Assembly: GCA_956465555.1 (NCBI GenBank)
Contig: OY101122.1
Location: 1,003,001-1,067,000 of the forward strand
DNA length: 64,000 nt
Direction: 5' to 3'
Origin: Nitzschia sp. pyKryTriq1
Lineage: Eukaryota; Bacillariophyta; Bacillariophyceae; Bacillariales; Bacillariaceae
In this document: positions 52,022 through 62,896 of the stretch, piece by piece
How positions within the stretch are numbered: the stretch's first letter is position 1
How the letters are laid out: each line of letters starts with the position of its first letter
Made by a program: the position numbers and the translations under genes
Notes under the pieces: generated by a model
Database searches by the model: none
What the model saw: only the letters and a program-made list of their open reading frames with translations
What the model was told of the DNA's origin: nothing

Positions 52022-55000
52022 ATGAGCAACATGAATCCCTTTGACAACGATCCGCGGAGGTCGTCGGCTGGTCGACGCCACACTCGGCGATCGAGTGCGG
52101 CACATGCCATCGCGCAAAATGACGAACCTGCCATTTGGGCGGCGCGGCACGTCGAATGGCCAATTCCGTCGTCCCTCTCCTTGGCCAACTACCAGAAACT
52201 CCAAAAGGCGAGTCGACAGGCGGGGACGCAAATGGGAATTTCCGAAGAAGCCTCCGCCACCCCGGATGCTTCCGCCTTGGAAGAAGATGAGCGAAAAAGT
52301 GCGAGCATTGCGAACAATGATGCGAGCTACTTTTCGGGATTTATGAGTCGGGTATTGAATCCGACACATCCGGAAGCGGGAGGCGAGAAAGAGGAAGGTG
52401 CGGCTTCTCCTACCAGTGGTGGAACCTCCAAACCCTTGCGGCCTCCTCGTAGCAAGTGTGTGGCGACAGGGAATTCTTGGATGGTGGCCGCTTTGGAGTG
52501 TCCTGGGGATCTGCAGGCACCGACATTGCGGCTGGTTAGTCGATGGAATGTCCGTCGCATGAGCGGTGTGGATAGTTGGATGGCGCTTCCTCCTCCGGTA
52601 GCGGGAGGCGATGGAAGAATCATGCACGTCTTTTGTGATCCAACGGGGTGTCACACTTTGATTTCTGCCAAGAACGGCGAAGCCTACTATCATCATTCGT
52701 CTCTAAGAAATGTACAAAAACTAGCAGGCTTCGGTAGAAACGCGGATGGAAGCTGGCCCAAGGAGCTGACAGGAGTGACTGCCACTTCCCAGCCGAAATC
52801 CAAATCGGGAACGACGACAGAGAAGTCGTCCTCCAAGGATCCTGTAGTGCAGTCTGGGCTCTCCATGGGCTCCTATGTGACCGCTGTGGCTTGGGATCGA
52901 GAACGCGGCACAGAAGGTTCTACGAAAAAGATTCTCTTGGGAACCAATCAAGGAGAGATTTACGAGTATTGCCTAGTGTCCCCCAACAATACCACTTCGA
53001 CAGCGGCCGACGATCAAGAAGATGTGTACACGCAACCCGTGCTATTGCATCAATTGAATGTCGATGCTGCCGTCACAGGCCTCGCTATGGAGCGCCTTCG
53101 TACAGGGCTACTCGTATTGTGCTGCACATCGGGGCACAACAAACGGACCCGATTTTATACCTTCTACTCGGCACACTCATCTTCCTTTCGCATGGTCATG
53201 GCCGATGAGGCCCATGCGTCTTTAGTTGAGTTGCCGGGATCGATTGACCATGCCGACTTTCGGATCTGCAACGACAATATTGCCATGCGAACGGCAACTG
53301 GAATTTACTATGGGACCATTGATCGAGCCCAAAGTGGACCAGCCTTTGCGGGAGGAAGTATGATAGTGGATTCGGGCATTTTGGCCTACAGCGAAAGGGG
53401 TGGAATTCCAGTTTCATTGGCACTGACGCCACATCATATCATTACTTTGTCGGAAACCAATGAAGTTCGATTTTTGAATCGCGTTGCTCAAAAGGTCATA
53501 CAAAAGGAAAAGGTGGATTGGGTCACAGCGAGCTCGTCGTCGGCAACACTGGACGAAAGTCACATGGGAACAGGCGAGCTGATGATGGATGTCCGACGAC
53601 CGGATCAAGTGTGGCTTCGAAAGGCGCGCAGCTTGGTACATATTTCTTCCAGTCAAGAAGATCGAGATGTATGGAAATACACACTCTTCAAGAGTTTGGA
53701 AATGCCGACGCCCAGTCATCGAGGATATCATCCCGATAAGAGGTCGAAATCGACCATGACAGAAGAAGAAAAGGCACAGGAGGCCATTTTTGAACAAGCC
53801 AAGAATCTATGTACCCACCCCTCTCAAAAGGCAGTTGTTACTGCAGTCCGAGCGGAGTATCATTTGTCCCAAGGACGCGCCGAGTTGGCCGCCAAGTACT
53901 TGGCACAGTGCCCTGCGATTCTAGAACCCTTCGCCGACACATCCGTGCGACTTGCCCTGCCAATGCTAAACATTGATGATCCTCAATCTTACGGGGGTTC
54001 TGCCTTGGCGCGGGATGCGCTCAAGAGCAACTTGCCTCTCATCACCTATCTTTCCGATAAGATGCGAGTTGGCAAAAATAACAACGACAAGATGACCTGC
54101 ACTATGATTGGAGCGTGGTTGACAGAACTTCATTTGCACGAACGAGACTTGTCGTCGTCATCGCAATCGACCAAACAGTCACTCTCGCAATTCTTGGCTG
54201 CCAATGTCAATAATATGGATGCTAAGACGATCATGAAGATCCTAACTTCGCATGATGTCAGCGCGACTGAGTGCGCTGCCTATGCCGCTAGCAGTGGGGA
54301 CATTGCTACCGCAGTGAACGCGGCACTTCGTGTGGGGTCCGCCAGTCAAGAGGGTGTCGTCGAGGCCATGCGTATTTTAAATGATGCCCCTTTTGAATTG
54401 GCAGAGCCGCTCTACTACAAGTACGCCACGACGCTCTTGGCAAGTGCTCCTACTGTGGCTGGCAAGTCTTTTCTGTCGCGATATACACATGGATTGAGCC
54501 CGACACGATTGCTTCCAGCCATTATGCACTACGAGCGTCTTCGGGTCGATCGAGCCAAGGCCAAGCATGTGGCACAAATGGCGAGGGGTAAAAACCCCTT
54601 TGCTTCGTCGGATCCACGCGGTGGAGTGGAGGAAAGTAAAACATTGGAGCCTCTCGATGTTGGCCAAGGAGTCACCAATATGTTTGGTGGTGGAGTCGAA
54701 GTGCAAATTATGCATGGTGTCTCAAGCGTCGGCGCCTTTGTAGATGACCCGAATGTGTCCAGAAAGTATCTAGAAGGAGTCATCAAATTGGGTTGCCGAA
54801 GCAGCGCGATTTACAGTTTCTTAATTTCCCTCTACGTCAAACTGGAAGATGAGGAACCACTCTTCAAGTTCCTCTCGACGCATGTGCCTGCCGCTGCTAC
54901 CGCGTCGGACGTCTCTCGATCTGCTGGTCTAGGCTTTGGCGATGCTGGTATATCAGGTCCTTTGGATATGTCATACGCCTTGCGAACAATTCTCCGATCG

Positions 55001-55909
55001 GGGAGGCATTTTCGATCGGCCATCAAGTTGTACATGGGATTTGGAATGCGGCAACATGCAGTGGAGCTGGGGCTGAAGGTGGACCCCTCGTTGGCCCGGG
55101 AACTGGCACAAGAATCCGTAGAATTGGAAGAAAGAAAACGACTGTGGCTCATGATCGCCAAAAACGCTGCCTCGGAAGGAGTTAACCGTGCTGATGCAGA
55201 CGTTGTTTCGAAAGTCGTATCGGTACTCAAGGATTGCGGCCCAGACGTGTTGTCGATTGAAGATGTACTTCCATTCTTGTAAGTGCATCATATTTTGTGG
55301 GTTGTATCCGTGTTCACCGTGTATTTCTAACACTACCCTTCTCTCTTTCTTGGCAGGCCGGATTTTGCTCAGATTGATCAAATCAAGGATGAAATTTGCG
55401 AAGCTCTCACCTCGTATTCATCAAAGATTGAAGGCTTTTTGAAGGAAATGAATGAATTCGATCAGGTCTGCGATGATCTTCGAGGTGAAATTAGTCGTCT
55501 TCGTACCCATCGAATGGAGATGAAATCGGATGCTCGGTGCGCATTCACAGGGAAGGAGGTGCTTTCTGCCGGAGAGCCGTTCTACGTGTTCCCGTCAGGC
55601 TATGTTATTCTGGAAAGCTCATTGAAAAGGGAAGTTCTTCCCTACCTGAATGAGAAACAAGCAGCACGGGTCGCCGAACTCGAACAAGAATTGAAACTTC
55701 ACCAGGGTCGTGACAGACGTTCGGACTCAAAGTACGATTCGCTTCAGGCAGAGCTGGATGGTCTTATTGCTGCAGAATGTCCATTGACTGGATCCATAAT
55801 GGTGGAAAGCATCGACCATCCATTTCCTGACAGTGATGAAATTGATGAGTTGATGCTGGGACCAGGGGGTGGTGGTGTGGGCGGATCTGCCGTAATTGCA
55901 ACGGTGTAG
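52022..55909 (+). CDS. VPS18: Vacuolar sorting protein VPS18, with degenerate RING
   Basis: Two exons, 52022-55278 and 55357-55909, give 1269 residues; the 78-nt intron (GTAAGT...GGCAG) splits the Leu codon of VLPFLPDFAQID. VPS18 is a core subunit of the HOPS and CORVET tethers at endosomes and vacuoles. ATG 52022 is in a near-ideal context (gccaccATGA). The Pep3/Vps18 beta-propeller is marked by HVFCDPTGCHTLISA and VTAVAWDRERGT; the long helical solenoid follows, then the family-specific DVLPFLPDFAQIDQIKDEI and a coiled coil. The C-terminal RING is degenerate: CAFTGKEV in place of C-x-x-C, and FYVFPSGY in place of the usual FPCGH, so zinc binding may be lost. It neighbours a TPLATE-like gene. 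Confidence 0.88.
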
Positions 55910-55988
55910 CATCATCACCTACTACCAGTAGACCTCTAAGGAATAATTAATGATAAACCCTGAAACCATTCTTCGATTCTAGCAAACA

Positions 55989-58900
55989 TTACAGTGGTCT
56001 CATTCCTGGCAGTAAGGCCGCAACCAGAGACGTTCGTGCTGACGCCGTGCCTGTGAGGCAACACAGGAGTTGTTTGTCGTCACCACGGACGTGTATTGTC
56101 TTGTCGGCTGGTCCCCTTCTTCTACTATCGCCTGCGGATTCCGCCAAGACGAACAAAACTCGCTTTCCCGAAAGAGATAAGAATGCCCAGAGTTTGGTGA
56201 CATCTCCTCCGGGAATCGCATTCCCTTGAAACTTGACCATCGAGAGAGCAGCTAGTCGTAGCGTATCAAACGATACCTGAATTGACGCCCCATTCGATTC
56301 TGGAGCGATCTTTAGTGGAGTGATTTGGAAAGGCATCCTTGACCAAAGAAATCGGAAAGTATCGACATCCCCACAACCATCACGGAAAAATACCAGAGGG
56401 CATGGTTGCAGGCCGACCATGGGCGAGAGCTTCATTTCTTCACCCGGAATGGTAATGTTCAACTTTTGCTCGTTCTCTTTGTTTTCTGACTCGTTTTGAT
56501 TGGAAAGGCTCTTTTGGCTCATTCCACTGACTGCGCTCGAGTCGTCTTCATCGCCGTCTTTCGCCTCCACTCCAATCCAGGTCGAATGAGCGGCTTCGTC
56601 TTCCATGGCACGATACTCCACAGCAGGTTGAAGACGAATAGCACCAGTCATGGGCAACGGATCCATCATTACTTCCCAGGTCAAATGATCACCGCTATTG
56701 AGTTCCAATTTATACAAGGATGTGGCGGAAGACAGAGTGGATTCATTCATGAATTCCTCCCCGTCTTCGTTCAGCGAATTCATAATTCCGATAGAAACTG
56801 GATCTTGCCCATCCAAACTCGTCGCAGCGGCTTCTTGGAGCAATCCCAGACTCAAGCGCATTCCTTCGGCAACTTCCACCGCAGTTATGTTGTGCACGCG
56901 CATCGTCACCATGAGACGGAATTCATTTTCCCCGTCGTATCTCATATTTCTTCGAACGGAATAGGCAAGTGTCATCGCTGCAGCATCGGAACCACCTAAT
57001 GGCGCGGATACTCCAGAGCCCCACGAAAATTTTGGTAGCGCAGAAATAGGCACTTGAGGGTTTCTGCCCAGCGGTAGAGGCGGAAGTGCCAAGCGGAGCC
57101 AGTTTTGTTTCCGAACGGCACCACGCAACGAAGAGACGGCAGGAAGACCAAGAACACACCGATCTATCCGTGCCGCAACAATGAGTCGGCTCAGTTGCAT
57201 CAGATATCCTTCATTGTACGAATCTTTGCCTTGCGTGGATCTCGAAGCCGTCACCGCTGGGCGACGCCTCAAATCCGGAGCATTGAGTAGCAGAGGGGAA
57301 AGAGACAAATGATCTATGCTTGGTTGATCATTGCTTCCAAAAGCAGCTTGAACACGCTCAATCGCCCCCTGACAAACGGGCAGCACAGGGGTGTGGGGAT
57401 CTACTTCGCCATTGGGGCCCAGACCTTGCAACGACGCAATCGCTGCGTTAAAAATACTCTTGACGTCCGCGCTATTCCCGAATCGTTTTCGCCAGTCGCT
57501 CGCTGTCAACGCTATGTTCTCAATACACGCCACACAAATCGTGACGGTATCTTGGGCGTACTTTTTGTAGAGATCTTTTTTCTTTTTCGGATATGCTTCA
57601 ATATGATTCTTTTGGTCTTCGACAACCTTGGCGAACATGCGCCGAGGTGAAAGTGCCTGTAACAGGTCGGTAGCGCTGCTGGCATTCACATTGGCTGGGC
57701 CACTCACTTTCCCTTCAAACTCTTTTTTTGTTGCAATATATCTGGCTTGCACCCATTGATCTGCTGTCAAGGCCAATAAGAAAATTCGAAGATGATGATT
57801 CGTAATCCCCTCGCCTTTGAGCTCCTTCTTGATGCACTGATCCAGAGCCTTGCCGACTTTGTCGAGAATACCTTGATTATTGATCGGGTTGCAATCGTAC
57901 TGGCCCAAGAATTCGGCCGATTCCTCTATTTGATCCCAGAGAATGTGCGGCGGAGTGGCTACTGGAGCCATTTTCAACATGACACTCGTTGAAGGCAGAA
58001 GGCCCACAGCATGAACCAACTCTTGTACCAGACGCATATAACTCGCTTGGGTGGCTACAAGAAGCGACAGGTCCTCTTCCATGTAGGACTGGGAGCTAGT
58101 GTCACCGCGACCCCAACCCAGACATGAATTGAATGTATTGAGTACCATGACAGACATTCGTGCCCATTCTGAAAAATCATCTTTCGGTGCTGCTAATCCA
58201 TAGGAGGAAGGATTTGGCGAAGCATCACTGGAGTATTCAGGTGCATCCTTATGCCGCCGACCGACACCGGTTGCCACCATACAAAAGGCGAGAGCAACTT
58301 CCTCTCTGAACTGTACCGCTTTCCCCTTTTGAATTTCTTTTATCGCTGCGGCAAATGCGTTGGATTTCATAAACGAGTCCAGGGAGCTGCTCCGAGGGTT
58401 TTTAGCATCGGCCGATGAATCGATGGGACCATCGATGAAAAAACTAAGCGCGATCTCTGCTAGGAGAGCTACTCTGGCCGGCCTTCGGTAGTGCCACATA
58501 CCATGAGCTTCTAGCAGCAAACCCGCTGTATGAATCCCATAGGAAGCCACGGTGGTCGACGGCAAAGTCCTAACTTTGTCAAAGCAAAATGATAGTATCG
58601 ACATTCGCTCGGGTAAAGGCACCGCTCGGGCACAAATCAACAGACTGGAAAGATTGGTCATCGTACTTTCCAAGCTGGGACCGATGCCAACAGAATCCAA
58701 AGAAAGCTCTTCCTGCAGCACCAAGGTAGCCCATTTACATACTTCATTAACCCAAGAAGCCTGCGGACAAATATGAACTAATCGGACGGCTGACATGGCT
58801 GCTGCGTGAGCCACCTGCCCCTTCTTTGTTGATTGCATGGCCGGCAAAAGCAAGACTTGCACGACGGTATTCACCAAATTTACAAAGTCAAGTTCCACCC

Positions 58901-59807
58901 ATCTTTTCGCATATGTCTCACGGTTCATAGTATATAGAGTCACTGACGTCTTGGACAAATGCACCAAACTGGTAGTCAACACGGGTAAGATCATACCGAC
59001 ATGGCTGTCCTGTTCAAAGGCAACCACCCGCCAAACCAACTGTAGCAAACGCGGGCTGATGACATTCTCCAAAATCCGCGTCTGCAGCTCTACTTGAGGG
59101 ATATATGATTCCTCATCTTCCACATCTGCCAGCGTCGGCGAGTACGGACTCGGTCGCTGTTGCACCATACTCGTAATTTCTCTCCACAACTCATCTTCCA
59201 CCATGGTCCCGGTGGTTGCCCCCGAACTCAAGCACAGTATCCCCAACGCTTGCAACGCCGATGCCGCCACTCCATCATCTGTGTCTTCTAATGCCGCCCC
59301 CACTAAAGCCATGGGAATATCGGTTCCCACTTCGTCCTCCAAGCGACTATTAGTACTTTCCCTTAGCGCAAATAGTTGGGGCGAATGCCGTAGTCTGGCA
59401 TAGGTAGATCGCGCCACAATCGCTAGTGTTTGACAACACAGTATCTTTGCCCGTCGATCCATATGCGTCTGCAGACATTCAATCAGAGAGGCAAAGGCCC
59501 CGTTGAGAGATCCTGCGAGGGAAGGATCATGAAGCAAAGTTGACTGCGCCACGCCCGAACTAGTATCATCGAGTGCACTGCTGCTCCCGTTCAAGGCAAA
59601 TTGATTGAGATGAAGACACGTTTTGGCAACTGCCGCGTAGTTGGAATGCTTGTCCCGCAAAGGAGCCAGGATAGGCGTGGGGTCTTGGAAGCTGGTGGGA
59701 AAGGCAAGCGCCACTGCCGCACCTACCCCATCAGCGTTGCTTTGTTGCTTGGCAAGTTCTTTGGATTCAGCAGTGGCCTCCCCCTTGTTCTCATCCATGG
59801 ACTCCAT
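55989..59807 (-). CDS. TPLATE-like (TSET adaptor) large HEAT-repeat protein
   Basis: Single exon, 1272 residues, about the length of plant and amoeba TPLATE. The N-terminal 800 residues are a helical solenoid. The middle has ATPPHILWDQIEESAEFL and NHHLRIFLLALTADQWVQA, similar to the TPLATE pattern of TP-x-I-L-x-x-I-W followed by a helix pair. The C-terminal 300 residues form an appendage-like beta region: NEFRLMVTMRVHNITAVEVA, GDHLTWEVMMDPLP, then SPMVGLQPCPLVFFRDGCGD and TFRFLWSRMPF. TPLATE is a muniscin-linked subunit of the TSET complex, which acts in endocytosis. The likeness is at the level of pattern and domain order, so the call is moderate; another adaptor-related HEAT protein is possible. 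The stop is 79 bp from VPS18. Confidence 0.6.
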   Translation of the reverse strand: MESMDENKGEATAESKELAKQQSNADGVGAAVALAFPTSFQDPTPILAPLRDKHSNYAAVAKTCLHLNQFALNGSSSALDDTSSGVAQSTLLHDPSLAGSLNGAFASLIECLQTHMDRRAKILCCQTLAIVARSTYARLRHSPQLFALRESTNSRLEDEVGTDIPMALVGAALEDTDDGVAASALQALGILCLSSGATTGTMVEDELWREITSMVQQRPSPYSPTLADVEDEESYIPQVELQTRILENVISPRLLQLVWRVVAFEQDSHVGMILPVLTTSLVHLSKTSVTLYTMNRETYAKRWVELDFVNLVNTVVQVLLLPAMQSTKKGQVAHAAAMSAVRLVHICPQASWVNEVCKWATLVLQEELSLDSVGIGPSLESTMTNLSSLLICARAVPLPERMSILSFCFDKVRTLPSTTVASYGIHTAGLLLEAHGMWHYRRPARVALLAEIALSFFIDGPIDSSADAKNPRSSSLDSFMKSNAFAAAIKEIQKGKAVQFREEVALAFCMVATGVGRRHKDAPEYSSDASPNPSSYGLAAPKDDFSEWARMSVMVLNTFNSCLGWGRGDTSSQSYMEEDLSLLVATQASYMRLVQELVHAVGLLPSTSVMLKMAPVATPPHILWDQIEESAEFLGQYDCNPINNQGILDKVGKALDQCIKKELKGEGITNHHLRIFLLALTADQWVQARYIATKKEFEGKVSGPANVNASSATDLLQALSPRRMFAKVVEDQKNHIEAYPKKKKDLYKKYAQDTVTICVACIENIALTASDWRKRFGNSADVKSIFNAAIASLQGLGPNGEVDPHTPVLPVCQGAIERVQAAFGSNDQPSIDHLSLSPLLLNAPDLRRRPAVTASRSTQGKDSYNEGYLMQLSRLIVAARIDRCVLGLPAVSSLRGAVRKQNWLRLALPPLPLGRNPQVPISALPKFSWGSGVSAPLGGSDAAAMTLAYSVRRNMRYDGENEFRLMVTMRVHNITAVEVAEGMRLSLGLLQEAAATSLDGQDPVSIGIMNSLNEDGEEFMNESTLSSATSLYKLELNSGDHLTWEVMMDPLPMTGAIRLQPAVEYRAMEDEAAHSTWIGVEAKDGDEDDSSAVSGMSQKSLSNQNESENKENEQKLNITIPGEEMKLSPMVGLQPCPLVFFRDGCGDVDTFRFLWSRMPFQITPLKIAPESNGASIQVSFDTLRLAALSMVKFQGNAIPGGDVTKLWAFLSLSGKRVLFVLAESAGDSRRRGPADKTIHVRGDDKQLLCCLTGTASARTSLVAALLPGMRPL

Positions 59808-60491
59808 CCTGCCTTGTCGCTTGCTGCTGATGGAGGAGTCCCCTCAGAATTAATCTAGCCTTGGTTGTGAGTTTCGTTTACAGCTGATATCTCTGCTAGA
59901 GTATGATACTGTACCGGTACAACGAACGATCAAGTCGTCGCAGTGGTTGATGCTCATGGTCGTGTCGTCGTCCCCTCACGTCTCTCGCTCTCCTTCTGTC
60001 GGTCGGACTTCGGACACAAACTCAAACTTCAAACGGCCGGCGGAGGTACAGTACCGGTATGATACCGGTAGGACGAGAGCGCGGCGCGTAAATCTTTGTG
60101 CGGTCATTTTTCGTACAGTCGGACAGGCATGCGATCGAACGGTTCGACTTTGGTATGAACGAGCGCAAGAAGAGGCGAGGAAAAGCTATTGTCTACCCAC
60201 GCCAGCTCTTCGCGCGGCGCTATGGACCCCTGACCCACGCTCATCAACTTCTTAGAATACCGGTACTCATAGTTCAAATGTCAAAGCAAGGCCTCCTTTT
60301 TAAAATCTACCAGGAGGTGAATTTTTCTATATTTCCTTTCAGAAGATTGTTCTTGAATGATGTTGCTGCGAGAGCATACTAACTTTGTTAGTACTAGTGG
60401 ACAAGATTTGACCATGCTAGGCTATTTTAAAAAAGACCCCATAGACAGTCATATAACAGCCCATCCGAGAATCATGCGCTTATTCTCAAGG
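59808..60491. other. Intergenic with GTAC/ACCGGT words
   Basis: GTAC words at 59909-59920 and 60046-60070. No gene supported. Confidence 0.5.
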
Positions 60492-60870
60492 TTAATGCAT
60501 CCCCGACGACTGCCTTTGCTCTAACGCCTGCTGCACCTGGCCACGAGTCTCCAAGTACTGATCCTGACAAGAGGCCATGCATGATTGTTCTCGAGAATCA
60601 AGTCGATCGCCCTGATGACATAGTTTTATACAATACAGAAAAAATATGATATTGTGAGAAATTGGAGTGAATATTTGCTGTGCATGGAGGGTGGATTTTT
60701 CATGATGAAAATAAGAATACACGTACCGAAGTTCCAGCGCACTTGGTGAAACAAGTCTTGACCATACGTTGGATCATATCCTGAATAATCTGTTGATTCG
60801 CCTGTTGTTGGGCTTGCATCAAAACAGCCTGGCGCTGCTCCGGTGAGAGTTGGTTCAATTGTTGTTCCAT
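60492..60870 (-). CDS. TIM13: Mitochondrial small Tim chaperone, Tim13-like
   Basis: Two exons, 60870-60727 and 60611-60492, give 87 residues. The 115-nt intron (GTACGT...CATCAG) lies between the two cysteine motifs, phase 0. The product has the twin CX3C signature of intermembrane-space small Tims: CFTKC in exon 1 and CMASC in exon 2, with the typical F-x-K-C and the second-motif D-Q-Y. Helices before and after are Gln-rich (LMQAQQQANQQIIQDM). Together with Tim8 it escorts hydrophobic precursors across the intermembrane space. Tim13 fits best because of CFTKCAGTS, but Tim8, 9 or 10 cannot be fully excluded by eye. Confidence 0.87.
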
Positions 60871-61296
60871 GTTATTTGTGGCTGGTCTGCGACAGAGTAA
60901 GTTGGAAAGAGTGTGTTAGGAAACGACGTAACGTTTGTGTTTTGTGTGCTGGTCGCTGGTCGTCTCTCAATTGTCGGGTCGTTTGTATCGCGTTTTTTAT
61001 TTTATGTGGCGGGAAATCATGAAGTGAAGAATCATCATTATGACAGAACGGCGACGGACGGACGGACGAGTCCCGTATGATCGTTGGTGACTGACTGAAC
61101 CGTTTATCGTCATCTGTCATCTCACAGTGATCCCGTTTTCATCTAGCTTGAGGAGTCTACTTCTACGTCGCCCATGAGCAATATGATACTTCTCGGTATA
61201 ATACGCCGTACTCTTTTGCACTATTGGAGCAGCTATCTGCCGTACCTCCCTACGATTCATAGTACACGTACATCAGGAACCGAGTAGTCGGGTTGC
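60871..61296. other. Intergenic, nothing recognised
   Basis: 5' flank of the Tim13-like gene, 3' flank of the next minus-strand gene. Nothing supported. Confidence 0.5.
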
Positions 61297-62499
61297 TCAC
61301 TTTTTCACGGGAAGACTGACCCCCTCTTGATTGGAGGCTAGGCGTAACTTCTGTTTTTCAAACAGAAACTTGACAAGTCCCTTAGTGTCGAATCCTTTCG
61401 GTAAAGTTTGACAAAATCGGGAATCTGCACGTGAATCTTCAGTGCATCGAAGCTCCTCGTCATACTTGTGGGGATCACTTGTGCCTGACGATAGCGCCTT
61501 AACGGATTCGTAAACAGCCCGCGCCGCCTCCCCTGACGGTACAAACATTGGTGGTACATTCCTTGGACATGCTACGTCATTCACCAAAAACTCTCCCACA
61601 ATGCGGCGCACCAAACCCTCCAGACTCTTATCTTGTGTACTTTTGCTTGGATCCTTTCGAAACTCCGCGTCGAGTCGCTGCAAGAGTGGTCGTATCCGAT
61701 CCGCAATTTCATGAAGTTTATCTAGCAAGGGGTCTTCAAAGTTCGGATCCATGCCAGCATCATCGTCGTCATTGGGCTCCAGATCGGGTATGAAACCATC
61801 TAGTAGAATACTTTGTTGTAGTGCATCCTCGTCGATCTGTTCCATGGTGACTGTCATGAGTGGAAACGACAACCCCTGCTGTACCAAATTCGACAGCTGA
61901 CAGTGCCAACATAATAGTAGCCGTACCGTGTCTTGAATATCCCGCCACGAAATATCTTTCGGAGATGAAAACTGCAAAACTGCATCTCCTGCAGCCAAAA
62001 TCAAAGGTAAGTTGGCGAATCGAACAATATGAGAATACCGAAGGAGGGTTTCTTGAGACGGTAGATGCGAGGTTGGTTCCCATATTATTTCAGCCTTGGA
62101 GTGCGGTGCATGTGTCATTGCCGTCGCATGGACAAAGTCCACAAATATGAGCCCAAAATCACCGGGTGGGTACAGCACCCCGACAGTTTTTGGTGCAATG
62201 TGATCTTCTCCTAGGCAATCTTCCACACATGAAGTCAAAGATGATGCAAACTCGGGGTCATTGTAATCGCTGGGCCAGATATCCTGCAAAATGCTGTCTG
62301 CCATGTCTGGTTCGACCAATGCATGTGGTGACACCACATTCGAATTCGCCTTTGGGTTCGAACCTTCAATGGTAGCATGAGACCACAGGCTGAACCCGAA
62401 TAGCCAAAGCGATGCCCCAACCGAAGCAGCTGCCACCACCGAAGATAGCCGCCATTGTCTACGCTTGATCTTTCGATTCATCGACCTCGATCGTTCCAT
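61297..62499 (-). CDS. Type II membrane protein, unknown
   Basis: Single exon, 400 residues. A very basic head (MERSRSMNRKIKRRQWRLSS) precedes one membrane segment (about 20-40, VVAAASVGASLWLFGFSLW), giving a type II topology with the bulk lumenal. The lumenal part has GDFGLIFVDFVHATAMTHAP, a helical region, an acidic loop (EPNDDDDAGMD) and several cysteines that could pair (CVEDC, CWHC, AC, RC, FC). I do not recognise a family. A Golgi or ER place fits the topology. No sign of truncation. Confidence 0.6.
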   Translation of the reverse strand: MERSRSMNRKIKRRQWRLSSVVAAASVGASLWLFGFSLWSHATIEGSNPKANSNVVSPHALVEPDMADSILQDIWPSDYNDPEFASSLTSCVEDCLGEDHIAPKTVGVLYPPGDFGLIFVDFVHATAMTHAPHSKAEIIWEPTSHLPSQETLLRYSHIVRFANLPLILAAGDAVLQFSSPKDISWRDIQDTVRLLLCWHCQLSNLVQQGLSFPLMTVTMEQIDEDALQQSILLDGFIPDLEPNDDDDAGMDPNFEDPLLDKLHEIADRIRPLLQRLDAEFRKDPSKSTQDKSLEGLVRRIVGEFLVNDVACPRNVPPMFVPSGEAARAVYESVKALSSGTSDPHKYDEELRCTEDSRADSRFCQTLPKGFDTKGLVKFLFEKQKLRLASNQEGVSLPVKK

Positions 62500-62896
62500 A
62501 CTTATTTCTGGTGCATGCTAGATCTACAAGCAAGGGATGCATGACTTTGTGTTTGTCTTGACTTGAGACACGAGCGAGAGATTCTTCTATGAAAGAACCC
62601 ACGAATATTTTGGATCTTTTTGTTTGACCCTCGTCTGCTTTGACCCTTCGGACTAAAAATGGGTTTCGTCGCGGAGTTTCACACCACCCTCTCTCGCGTC
62701 GCATCGCGTCGCAACGTCAGTCATCTTGGAATAATCTGCAACGTGTGTGAGCTCTTTTGTTGCTTGATCTTCGTTGGCGCCAAGGATCCGACCACTGACC
62801 ACTACTCGTCCTGACCATGAAACCCACATTCTGATGAATCTTCCTACCGGTACGCTGTAGTTTAGGTTGGTTGGATTGCTTCCCCCGTCTATCACC
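62500..62896. other. Divergent promoter region
   Basis: 397 bp between a minus-strand gene and the RCCR-like gene. No repeat cluster of note. Confidence 0.45.
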
